A stretch of 11,813 bases of DNA from Castellaniella sp035707805 (lineage in GTDB: Bacteria; Pseudomonadota; Gammaproteobacteria; Burkholderiales; Burkholderiaceae_B). The stretch lies in contig DASSTS010000052.1 in NCBI GenBank assembly GCA_035707805.1, positions 1 to 11,813 on the forward strand, read 5' to 3'. The translations under genes were made by a program, and so were the position numbers. Below the pieces are notes generated by a model. That model did not search any database, had not been told where the DNA came from, and saw nothing but the letters and a program-made list of their open reading frames with translations. Positions 1-6,054 of this stretch are shown here, piece after piece. How positions within the stretch are numbered: the stretch's first letter is position 1; each line of letters opens with the position of its first letter.

Positions 1-870
1 TACACTATTTTCGAGTTTCGTCACCTTGCGGATATGCTTAAATGAGTTGATTAGCTCTTTGTGCGAAGAGATTTTTTCTCTAGATATGTGGTTCAGCCAG
101 CGCTCAAGCAGAGCTAAACGGAAATTAAAAAATAAAATCGCGTATATCTTCGCGGTAAGCCTGAGTTTATGCTCTTTTATCGCGAACATTAGTCTGACGA
201 ACGCTTGCTCGTATGCAGAGTAAACCATCATCATAAAAATAAAAGGAAGATAAAATAGGGTTAGCAGCGGCGGTACGATAAAATCATATAAAGTACTTTC
301 TTGGTCAAATTCATTAAAGTTGGTTATAAGCATGTAGACGGTATATGCAATCACCGTTATGCCAAAAAATATCATTAGCCCATCGAGAAGTTTCTTTGCT
401 TGAATGTATTTTTCGTCCGTCTCTGCAATGGCAGACATTCCACCTGTCAGTGCCAATATGGGAACTAATAGCAGTTCGATCCACAATGGGAACGAATAGA
501 AACTAACGAAAAACTGGATGATTGCGAGAATTTTTAGGTTGTCAATGATCGAGTGTTTAAAAAAGCTTTTATCTTTTTTGATTGACTCTAGCTTAAATAA
601 TGACATGAAGCCAACAGCTACAGCCCAAAATATGGTGTTTTTTATTTGACCGCTGTTCCATAGGTCAGCCTCAAACATCAAATAGACGACCACTCCCATG
701 TAAATGGTCATCAATATCAGGACTGAAATTATCTGCCTTGCAAAGAAGGCGGAAAGTAAGCTTCTAAAAGATTTCCTAACATCCCTCATCTTGCTGGAAG
801 AGAAAATATAAATAGCGATAGCCACCACCCATAACGAAATAGCCACCTCTCTATCGTTTAAGAAATCCAC
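1..870 (-). CDS. Uncharacterised multi-pass membrane protein (C-terminus beyond the left edge)
   Basis: An open frame of 290 codons on the minus strand starts at GTG (870) and reaches position 1 without a stop, so the C-terminus is missing. The start is set by a strong Shine-Dalgarno, AAGGAGG, four bases upstream. The protein begins VDFLNDREVAISLW and has about seven hydrophobic segments, near residues 9-26, 46-67, 78-94, 111-127, 129-149, 163-184 and 198-219. A polar, Lys/Arg-rich tail follows from about 231. Conserved-looking stretches are FLNDRE at the N-terminus, AETDEKY (149-155) and VPPLLTLFYLPF (199-210). From memory, this layout resembles a widespread family of hypothetical membrane proteins found in accessory regions of many bacteria. 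I know of no assigned function. The DNA is visibly AT-rich (two lines counted by hand gave 16 and 25 G+C per 60) against the GC-rich remainder, which points to horizontal transfer. No neighbouring gene reveals a partner. Confidence 0.8.
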   Translation of the reverse strand, partial: MDFLNDREVAISLWVVAIAIYIFSSSKMRDVRKSFRSLLSAFFARQIISVLILMTIYMGVVVYLMFEADLWNSGQIKNTIFWAVAVGFMSLFKLESIKKDKSFFKHSIIDNLKILAIIQFFVSFYSFPLWIELLLVPILALTGGMSAIAETDEKYIQAKKLLDGLMIFFGITVIAYTVYMLITNFNEFDQESTLYDFIVPPLLTLFYLPFIFMMMVYSAYEQAFVRLMFAIKEHKLRLTAKIYAILFFNFRLALLERWLNHISREKISSHKELINSFKHIRKVTKLENSV

Positions 871-874
871 CGAG

Positions 875-881
875 CCTCCTT
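875..881 (-). promoter_or_regulatory. Shine-Dalgarno that sets the GTG start of the left-edge gene
   Basis: The minus strand reads AAGGAGG followed by CTCG and then GTG at 870. This near-perfect anti-16S match is the main reason for choosing a GTG start. No in-frame ATG or better-placed start lies nearby. Confidence 0.75.
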
Positions 882-927
882 AAGGTATTTAACTAGATTT
901 AGACGACATGTGATGTATATCTCTAGC

Positions 928-989
928 TCGTCTAAGACTGTATGCGTGTGCAGCTTAATAGGCAAATTCGCTGTTGTCATGTTAGACGA
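928..989. repeat. attC-like inverted repeat (TCGTCTAA / TTAGACGA)
   Basis: TCGTCTAA at 928-935 is the exact reverse complement of TTAGACGA at 982-989. The plus strand from 931 to 987 reads GTCTAAG, a 43-base middle, then GTTAGAC. GTTAGAC fits the integron core site GTTRRRY. GTCTAAG misses the inverse core RYYYAAC by its last base. The 57-bp length lies at the short end of the known attC range. Weak inner pairing exists (GAC 936-938 with GTC 976-978; CAGC 951-954 with GCTG 970-973), but the arms do not form a clean attC cruciform. It could be a degenerate attC, another recombination site, or an operator upstream of the left-edge gene. Confidence 0.35.
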
Positions 990-993
990 ACCT

Positions 994-1015
994 AAAAACT
1001 CGGAGCTCAGTTTTT
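994..1015. repeat. Inverted repeat with A-run and T-run arms
   Basis: AAAAACT (994-1000) pairs perfectly with AGTTTTT (1009-1015) around an 8-base centre, CGGAGCTC. The A-run/T-run symmetry recalls bidirectional terminators, but the stem has one G-C pair and would be weak. It sits exactly where the AT-rich DNA ends. Confidence 0.35.
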
Positions 1016-1033
1016 ATGGATGCTGAGATTCAA

Positions 1034-1052
1034 GGTCCGAAGGACCGCTTTT
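1034..1052 (+). terminator. Hairpin plus T-run, possible orphan terminator
   Basis: GGTCC (1034-1038), a GAA loop and GGACC (1042-1046) are followed by GC and TTTT (1049-1052). On the minus strand the same hairpin has a C(TTCG)G tetraloop, a very stable fold. The T-run orientation would stop plus-strand transcription from the left, yet the only gene there is on the minus strand. It may be left over from a chromosomal gene that once ended here, or it may insulate metG. Confidence 0.45.
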
Positions 1053-1176
1053 GGCCGATTCAAGTCATCCCCCCCACACACAAACTCAGCAAGACCCACC
1101 GCCACACCGCCAACCTCAACCCCATCCCCTTCCAGATCGCCGCCAGGCTACCCACCCCCAGCCTCCCTCGGGGACA

Positions 1177-1202
1177 GCATCCGATAAAACCACATCGGAT
1201 GC
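1177..1202. repeat. 9-bp hairpin upstream of metG
   Basis: GCATCCGAT (1177-1185) and ATCGGATGC (1194-1202) are perfect reverse complements around an 8-base loop, AAAACCAC. No T-run follows on either strand, so it is not an obvious intrinsic terminator. It lies about 60 bp upstream of the proposed metG -10. It could be a protein-binding site or a dispersed genomic repeat. Confidence 0.5.
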
Positions 1203-1262
1203 CAATGCGCCTGCTCCGACCCATCGCCACAGCGGGCGAGACCGCCCCCCACCGACCCCGCC

Positions 1263-1271
1263 TGATAGAAT
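1263..1271 (+). promoter_or_regulatory. Candidate extended -10 element for metG
   Basis: TGATAGAAT contains TG-N-TAGAAT, an extended -10 with five of six matches to TATAAT. No good -35 lies 16-18 bp upstream. It would start transcription near 1278, giving a leader of about 27 bases that is nearly all pyrimidine and has no Shine-Dalgarno. Confidence 0.35.
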
Positions 1272-1304
1272 CAATCCTTTGCCTTTTTCCCCTCTTCCCG
1301 CCCC

Positions 1305-3377
1305 ATGTCGCGCACGATCTTCGTCACCACCGCCCTGCCCTACGCCAACGGTTCCTTCCACATCGGCCACATCATGGAATACATCCAGGCCGACACCTGG
1401 GTGCGCGCCATGCGCATGGCGGGCCACACCGTGCATTTCGTGGGGGCGGACGACGCCCACGGCGCGCCCATCATGCTCAAGGCCCAGGCCGAGGGCATCA
1501 CGCCCCAGGCCCTGGTGGGCCGCTACGCCGCCGAACGGCCGAAATACCTGGACGGCTTCCACATCCGCTTCGACCACTGGCACAGCACCGACACGCCGGA
1601 AAACATCGAACTGTCCCAGGACATCTACCGCGCCCTGAAAGCGGCCGGCTTCATCGACAGCCGGGACATCGAACAGTTCTACGATCCGGTCAAGGGCATG
1701 TTCCTGCCGGACCGCTACATCAAGGGCGAATGTCCGCGCTGCCACGCCAAGGACCAGTACGGCGATTCCTGCGAGGTCTGCGGCGCCGTCTACAGCCCGA
1801 CCGAGCTGATCGAGCCCTATTCCACCCTGACCAAGGCGCGGCCGGTGCTGCGCACGTCCGAACACTTCTTCTTCCGCCTGTCGGACCCGCGCTGCGTGGC
1901 CTTCCTGCAGGAATGGACCACCGGCGCGCGCGCAGACGGCACCGCCCGGCTGCAGTCCGAAGTCCTCGCCAAGACGCGCGAATGGCTGGGAACCGGCGCC
2001 GATGGCGGTGAAGCCAATCTGGCCGACTGGGACATTTCCCGCGACGAGCCTTATTTCGGCATCCCCATCCCCGACGCCCCCGGCAAGTACTTCTACGTGT
2101 GGCTGGATGCGCCCGTGGGCTACCTGGCCTCCCTGAAGGCCTATTGCGCCAAGCAAGGCCTGGATTTCGACGCGCTGCTCGATCCCGAAGGCAATACCGA
2201 GCAGATCCACTTCATCGGCAAGGACATCGTGTACTTCCACGCCCTGTTCTGGCCCGCCATGCTGAAGTTCTCCGGGCGCAAGGTGCCGGACATGCTGCAC
2301 GTGCACGGTTTCATCACCGTCAGCGGCGAAAAGATGTCCAAGAGCCGCGGCACGGGCATCTCGCCGCTGCGCTACCTGGACATCGGCATGGACGCCGAGT
2401 GGCTGCGCTACTACATCGCCGCCAAGCTCAACGCCCACGTCGAGGACCTGGATTTCAATCCGGACGACTTCATCGCGCGGGTCAACAGCGACCTGATCGG
2501 CAAGTACGTGAACATCGCCAGCCGCGCGGCGTCCTTCATCACCCGGCATTTCGACGGCGCCCTGGCCTATGCCGGCGAGACCGATGCCATGCGGGCCGAA
2601 CTGCGCGACTGCGCCGCCGAGGTGCGGGCGGATTTCGAGGCGCGCGAATACGGCCGCGCCATCCGCCGCATCATGGCGCAGGCCGACAAGATCAACCAGG
2701 CCTTCGACGCCGCCCAGCCCTGGGTGCTGGCCAAGGGCATCGCCCAGGCCGACGCCGCCCAGAAAGCCGCGCTGCAGGACATCTGCTCGCGCGCGCTGGC
2801 GGGGTTCCAGGCGCTGTCGGTGATGCTCTCGCCCGTGCTGCCGTCCCTGACCGACCGGGTGGCCCGCGAGCTGTTCGGCCGCGACGCCCCCTACGTCTGG
2901 ACCGACGCCGACGCGCTGCCCACGCGCATCGCGGCCTTCAAGCACCTGATGCAGCGCGTCGATCCGGCGCAGCTGGACGCCCTGTTCGAGCCGCCCCAGG
3001 AACCCGTCGCGGTGCCGGGCGGCGAACCGATCGCCGAGACCATCGACATCAAGGATTTCGGCCGCATCGACCTGCGCATCGCCCGCATCGTGGAATGCAC
3101 GGCGGTCGAAGGATCCGACAAGCTGCTGCGCCTGTCGCTGGACGTGGGCGAAGGCCGCCTGCGCCAGGTGTTCTCCGGCATCAAGTCCATGTATCGGCCC
3201 GAGGACCTGGCCGGCAAGCTGACCGTGCTGGTGGCCAATCTGGCGCCGCGCAAGATGCGCTTCGGCGTGTCGGAGGGCATGGTGCTGGCCGCCAGCCACG
3301 CCGACGAGTCCGCCCACCCCGGCATCTACGTCCTGGAACCCTGGGAAGGCGCGCAGCCGGGCATGCGGATCCACTGA
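1305..3377 (+). CDS. metG: Methionyl-tRNA synthetase (class I, zinc-binding, with C-terminal tRNA-binding domain)
   Basis: This cytosolic enzyme charges tRNA-Met with methionine at the cost of ATP and supplies both initiation and elongation. The 690-residue protein shows the full bacterial layout. The Rossmann half begins LPYANGSFHIGH with the HIGH motif at 19-22. A zinc knuckle has Cys143, Cys146, Cys156 and Cys159. The catalytic loop KMSKS is at 343-347. A helical anticodon-binding domain follows, and a C-terminal EMAP/Trbp-like tRNA-binding and dimerisation domain runs from about 581 (DIKDFGRIDLRIARI) to the end. Length is close to E. coli MetG (677). ATG 1305 places HIGH at the usual distance from the N-terminus. 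No Shine-Dalgarno precedes it and the leader is a pyrimidine tract. A terminator follows directly. The gene is intact and all catalytic motifs are present. Confidence 0.97.
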   Translation: MSRTIFVTTALPYANGSFHIGHIMEYIQADTWVRAMRMAGHTVHFVGADDAHGAPIMLKAQAEGITPQALVGRYAAERPKYLDGFHIRFDHWHSTDTPENIELSQDIYRALKAAGFIDSRDIEQFYDPVKGMFLPDRYIKGECPRCHAKDQYGDSCEVCGAVYSPTELIEPYSTLTKARPVLRTSEHFFFRLSDPRCVAFLQEWTTGARADGTARLQSEVLAKTREWLGTGADGGEANLADWDISRDEPYFGIPIPDAPGKYFYVWLDAPVGYLASLKAYCAKQGLDFDALLDPEGNTEQIHFIGKDIVYFHALFWPAMLKFSGRKVPDMLHVHGFITVSGEKMSKSRGTGISPLRYLDIGMDAEWLRYYIAAKLNAHVEDLDFNPDDFIARVNSDLIGKYVNIASRAASFITRHFDGALAYAGETDAMRAELRDCAAEVRADFEAREYGRAIRRIMAQADKINQAFDAAQPWVLAKGIAQADAAQKAALQDICSRALAGFQALSVMLSPVLPSLTDRVARELFGRDAPYVWTDADALPTRIAAFKHLMQRVDPAQLDALFEPPQEPVAVPGGEPIAETIDIKDFGRIDLRIARIVECTAVEGSDKLLRLSLDVGEGRLRQVFSGIKSMYRPEDLAGKLTVLVANLAPRKMRFGVSEGMVLAASHADESAHPGIYVLEPWEGAQPGMRIH

Positions 3378-3388
3378 GGGCCCGCGAG

Positions 3389-3417
3389 GCCGGATCAGGC
3401 AGGATCCGGCGCCTTTT
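3389..3417 (+). terminator. Intrinsic terminator of metG
   Basis: GCCGGATC (3389-3396), loop AGGCAG and GATCCGGC (3403-3410) form a perfect 8-bp GC-rich stem, followed by GCC and TTTT (3414-3417). It starts 12 bases after the metG stop. It overlaps the stop codon (3397-3395) and last codons of the convergent kch gene. No T-run follows on the minus strand, so termination should favour metG. Confidence 0.75.
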
Positions 3418-4606
3418 CGCCGAACAGCAGGCGCGTGATCAGCGCCTCGTCGATGGATTCGCCGCTGAGCGTGCGCGCCAGGATCTCGCTGCCCAGCGCC
3501 TGCAGCGAGATCACGATGTCGGGGTTCACCCGGCGGATCTTGGCCAGATGCACCGGGGAATTCACCAGGGCGACCAACCGGGTCCCGGGGCCGCCCGCCT
3601 CCCGTCCCGCCATCACGATGAAGGCGTTTTCCGCGTCGTCCTGGCGCAACGCCAGGATGTAGCGCGCATGCGCCGCGCCGGCCTGCTGCAGCACGGCGGT
3701 CTCCGAGGCGTCGCCCTCCAGGATGTCGGCATCGGCCGGATAGGGATGGCCCTCGGCGGAGGGAATGACGATGGTGACATCGTGGCCGCGCTGGCGCAGC
3801 GCGTCGTGCAGGCTCTGCGCCAGGGGGCTGGCCCCCGCCAGGATGATGTGGTTCTTGCGCATGGTGTGTGAGATCCTTCCGCGCATGAGGCGCCGGATGT
3901 TGCCGCCGATCATCGGTCCGACCACGGCGCTGATGGACGTGGCGAAGACCGTGATCCCCAGGAGGATGACGGAAATCGTGAAGAGCCGCGCCGCATCGGT
4001 GTGCGGGCTGATGTCGCCGTAGCCGACCGTCGACATGGAGACGATGGAGAAATACAGGGCGGTGACGGGGTCGCGCACGGGCGGCGTGAATTCCTCGCCC
4101 AGATACAGGACGCCGAAGACGGCGTAGACCAGCAGGCTGGCCACGCTGATCAAGGCGAACAGGCTGCCAGCCGTCAGGCTGGCGCGGTCGAAATGCCGCC
4201 AGTAGCCGGCCAGCGCCGCCGCCAGCACGAGGGTGCAGATCAACAGGCCCGCATGCCCCTGCCCGTGCCAGAGCGAGTAGGTCCCCACCAGGGCCAGCAG
4301 CACCAGGCTCATGGCCCAGGCGATCCGCGCCCGGTACAGCAGCCCGACCGCCATGACCTGCACGCCCAGCCCCAGCATCAGCCGGGACATCTCGGCAATG
4401 CCGCCCGAATCGAGGAAGGCGGACACGCTGGAGCTGTCGCGCACCTGCAGGGCCTGCATCAGACCGTGGCTGCCGGCGGCCTGCCAGAACGGCCGCAGGA
4501 ACCAGTATCCGTCCGCCGCCACCAGCGCGGCGATCAGCCAGTGCCAGGGGAGCCGGTGCATCAGGCGCAGGCCGCGCGCCGCGCCGGGAGGGACATGAAA
4601 CCGCAT
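3395..4606 (-). CDS. kch: Kch-type voltage-gated-like potassium channel with RCK domain
   Basis: This is a K+ channel subunit of the inner membrane with a cytoplasmic regulatory domain. From ATG 4606 it has 403 residues, against 417 in E. coli Kch. After a first hydrophobic segment (about 23-37) come further membrane helices, a pore region with the selectivity filter TVGYGD at 193-198 and the pore-lining helix ARLFTISVILLGITVFATS. From Met249 (MRKNHIILAGAS) an RCK/TrkA-N-like Rossmann domain runs to near the end. Signatures shared with E. coli Kch, from memory, are MSTVGYGDI, the S6 sequence, the DNAFVV-like DAENAFIVM and GSEILAR. As in E. coli, a Met lies at the start of the RCK domain and could give a separate soluble RCK. 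An in-frame ATG at 4684 would overlap the divergent CDF gene and adds a non-family N-terminus. ATG 4561 is another option. Confidence 0.88.
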   Translation of the reverse strand: MRFHVPPGAARGLRLMHRLPWHWLIAALVAADGYWFLRPFWQAAGSHGLMQALQVRDSSSVSAFLDSGGIAEMSRLMLGLGVQVMAVGLLYRARIAWAMSLVLLALVGTYSLWHGQGHAGLLICTLVLAAALAGYWRHFDRASLTAGSLFALISVASLLVYAVFGVLYLGEEFTPPVRDPVTALYFSIVSMSTVGYGDISPHTDAARLFTISVILLGITVFATSISAVVGPMIGGNIRRLMRGRISHTMRKNHIILAGASPLAQSLHDALRQRGHDVTIVIPSAEGHPYPADADILEGDASETAVLQQAGAAHARYILALRQDDAENAFIVMAGREAGGPGTRLVALVNSPVHLAKIRRVNPDIVISLQALGSEILARTLSGESIDEALITRLLFGEKAPDPA

Positions 4607-4637
4607 GCTGGCAGGGGGGGTGACCGACAGGGAAACC

Positions 4638-4643
4638 AGTGTA
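4638..4643 (-). promoter_or_regulatory. Candidate -10 for kch
   Basis: The minus strand reads TACACT, 31 bases before ATG 4606. No convincing -35 is present. The same CCAGTGTA box (plus-strand reading) lies upstream of the minus-strand enzyme gene at 9420-9427, in a comparable position. Confidence 0.25.
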
Positions 4644-4669
4644 CTGCACCCATTGCGCCGGGGCGGCCC

Positions 4670-4675
4670 TATACT
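4670..4675 (+). promoter_or_regulatory. Candidate -10 for the CDF transporter gene
   Basis: TATACT ends seven bases before ATG 4683. If it is used, transcription would begin at or next to the A of the start codon and the mRNA would be leaderless. This fits the absence of a Shine-Dalgarno. The -35 region is poor. Confidence 0.35.
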
Positions 4676-4682
4676 GGCGACC

Positions 4683-5576
4683 ATGTCTCCTCAGCCCCCC
4701 ATCCGCATCGACGCAGCCGGGCGCCAGGTGGCGGCCCGCCGCAGCACCTGGGTCAGCGTCTGGGTCAACCTGCTGCTGACCGGCGTCCAGTTGATCATCG
4801 GCCTGTTCGCACAGTCGCAGGCCCTCGTGGCCGATGCCATCCACTCCTTGTCGGACCTCGTGTCCGACGGCATCGTGCTGTTCGCCAACAAGCACAGCGC
4901 CAAGGCGCCGGACGCCGACCACCCCTACGGGCACCTGCGCTTCGAGACGGCGGCCACACTGGGCATCGGCGTGCTGCTGGCGGCCGTCGGCCTGGGCCTG
5001 CTGTGGCGCAGTTTCGAGCGCCTGCAGGCGCCGGAGCTGATTCCGGTCGTCCATCCGGTGGCGATCTACGTCGCCCTGCTGGCCCTGGTGTCCAAGGAGG
5101 GCCTGTTTCGCTACCTGCTGCGCGTCGCGCGCCGCGTGCGCTCCACGCTGCTGGTCGCCAATGCCTGGCACGCCCGATCTGATGCGGCCTCATCCCTGGT
5201 GGTCGCCCTGGGCGTCGCCGCCAATCTGGCCGGCCTGCCGCTGGCCGACCCGCTGGCCGCGCTGGTGGTGGGCCTGATGATCATCCGCATGGGCTGGAAG
5301 TTTTCCTGGCGCGCCTTCAACGACCTGGTGGACCGCGCCGCCGACACGGAGACGGAACAGGCCATCCGCCAGCGGATCCTGTCCACGCCGGGCGTGCGCG
5401 GCATCCACGATCTGCGCACCCGCAAGATGGGCGACATGATCTGGGTGGAGGTCGACATCGAGATGGATGGCCAGCTGACCATCGAGGCCGGGCACGCCAT
5501 TGCCGTGGCGGCCCGGGAACGCGTCATGGCCGACCTGCCGGTCCTGGACGTGATGACGCACTTCGATCCGGTGTAG
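4683..5576 (+). CDS. Cation diffusion facilitator (CDF) family metal/proton antiporter, FieF/YiiP-like
   Basis: This inner-membrane exporter would remove Zn(II), Fe(II) or similar divalent ions in exchange for protons, as a homodimer. The 297 residues show six membrane segments (about 22-43, 47-68, 85-110, 118-140, 160-180, 182-205) and a cytoplasmic C-terminal domain from about 210. Transport-site residues are visible: HSLSD in helix 2 (His54, Asp58) and HARSD in helix 5 (His163, Asp167). The DHPYGH loop after helix 2 is present. E. coli YiiP/FieF has Asp in place of the first His, so this protein has an HDHD site, which in the family is linked with zinc preference over cadmium. The start at 4683 fits the family better than the in-frame ATG 4605, which would overlap the start of kch. 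It converges on cadR with a 26-bp gap. No metal-regulator operator is seen at its own promoter. Confidence 0.92.
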   Translation: MSPQPPIRIDAAGRQVAARRSTWVSVWVNLLLTGVQLIIGLFAQSQALVADAIHSLSDLVSDGIVLFANKHSAKAPDADHPYGHLRFETAATLGIGVLLAAVGLGLLWRSFERLQAPELIPVVHPVAIYVALLALVSKEGLFRYLLRVARRVRSTLLVANAWHARSDAASSLVVALGVAANLAGLPLADPLAALVVGLMIIRMGWKFSWRAFNDLVDRAADTETEQAIRQRILSTPGVRGIHDLRTRKMGDMIWVEVDIEMDGQLTIEAGHAIAVAARERVMADLPVLDVMTHFDPV

Positions 5577-5580
5577 GACG

Positions 5581-5595
5581 CGCCCCGGGCGGGCG
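5581..5595. repeat. Short GC hairpin between convergent CDF and cadR genes
   Basis: CGCCC (5581-5585) and GGGCG (5591-5595) enclose CGGGC. It occupies the 26-bp gap between two convergent stop codons and could weakly terminate both transcripts. There is no T-run. Confidence 0.3.
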
Positions 5596-5602
5596 GCCTC
5601 GG

Positions 5603-6031
5603 TTACAGATGGGTGGTGTGGCGCGGCCCTTCGGCGGTCTCCATCCGCGCCAGGCCCTGGACGATGCCGCAGTCGTCCACCGCCTGCTCGGCGCGGCACT
5701 GGGCGCGCAGGCCCGTCAGCTGGCGGCGCAGGTCCTGCAGTTCGCGCAGGCGCACCTGCACGTGGGCGATGTGCTCGTCCAGCAGGTGGTTGATGGTGCC
5801 GCAATTGCGCGCCGGATGGTCGATCATGTCCAGCAGGGCGCGGATCTCGTCGTGGGCCATGTCCAGGCCGCGGCAGTTGCGGATGAACCGCAGGCGTTCG
5901 AGGTGGGCGGGGCCGTACTGGCGGTAGTTGCCCTCGCTGCGGGCCGGGGCCGGCAGCAGGCCGGCCTTTTCGTAGAAGCGCACGGTTTCCGCGGAACAAT
6001 GGGCGGCGCGCGCCAGTTCACCGATCTTCAA
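5603..6031 (-). CDS. cadR: CadR/PbrR-like Cd(II)/Pb(II)-responsive MerR-family regulator
   Basis: This is a dimeric DNA-binding metal sensor that distorts the long-spacer cadA promoter and activates it when metal binds. From TTG 6031 it has 142 residues: an N-terminal winged helix-turn-helix (MKIGELARAAHCSAETVRFY; RSEGNYRQY at 31-39), a long dimerisation helix (about 82-112) and a metal-binding loop. Three cysteines sit at 77, 112 and 121. From recall, their 35/9 spacing equals that of PbrR691 (78/113/122), while Pseudomonas CadR uses 35/7. CadR's histidine-rich tail is absent; the protein ends GPRHTTHL. The TTG start is chosen because GGAGGT lies six bases upstream and it gives the exact family N-terminus. 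The frame extends to an ATG at 6136, but that would cross the cadA promoter and overlap cadA. A TATGAT at 6094-6089 (minus) may serve as its -10. Confidence 0.92.
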   Translation of the reverse strand: MKIGELARAAHCSAETVRFYEKAGLLPAPARSEGNYRQYGPAHLERLRFIRNCRGLDMAHDEIRALLDMIDHPARNCGTINHLLDEHIAHVQVRLRELQDLRRQLTGLRAQCRAEQAVDDCGIVQGLARMETAEGPRHTTHL

Positions 6032-6037
6032 GGCGGG

Positions 6038-6043
6038 ACCTCC
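6038..6043 (-). promoter_or_regulatory. Shine-Dalgarno that sets the TTG start of cadR
   Basis: The minus strand reads GGAGGT, then CCCGCC, then TTG at 6031. The spacing is optimal and the resulting protein starts MKIGELA, as CadR-family proteins do. Confidence 0.75.
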
Positions 6044-6054
6044 GGTTCGTGGGT

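Larger units (their letters stand above)
871..1304. other. Non-coding boundary between AT-rich island DNA and the metG locus
   Basis: These 434 bases hold no convincing gene. From left to right they contain the leader of the left-edge gene, a long-range 8-bp inverted repeat (928-989), an A/T-run inverted repeat (994-1015), a compact hairpin followed by TTTT (1034-1052), a C-rich G-poor tract on the plus strand (about 1065-1165), a 9-bp hairpin (1177-1202) and the metG promoter region. Base composition changes at about 1010-1030. The 8-mer GATTCAAG occurs twice, at 1027-1034 and 1057-1064, flanking the compact hairpin. Short ORFs reading into metG in other frames are proline/histidine-rich low-complexity translations and are not believed. 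Confidence 0.6.

Noticed and set aside
26..223. 65-codon plus-strand ORF in the AT-rich region
   Set aside because: It lies antisense to the convincing membrane-protein frame, has no Shine-Dalgarno and no recognisable content.
1021..1080. tRNA remnant as an island attachment site (GATTCAAGTC followed by C-rich sequence)
   Set aside because: It resembles a T-loop only superficially. No acceptor stem, anticodon arm or CCA context can be folded.
1066..1304. Riboswitch or T-box upstream of metG
   Set aside because: No conserved SAM-riboswitch or T-box core is visible. The simple 9-bp hairpin lies upstream of the likely promoter, so it is probably not transcribed.
4605..4682. Longer N-terminus for the CDF transporter from ATG 4605
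   Set aside because: The added 26 residues are not CDF-like and cross the kch start. ATG 4683 is next to a good -10 and gives a typical short N-terminus.
4607..4684. Longer N-terminus for kch from ATG 4684
   Set aside because: It would overlap the CDF start on the other strand and adds residues with no family counterpart. The start at 4606 gives the expected Kch length and filter position.
1116..5171. 1351-codon open frame on the minus strand
   Set aside because: It runs antisense through metG and through kch in another frame. It lacks any domain and is rich in His, Gln, Arg and Gly, as expected of a GC-rich shadow frame.
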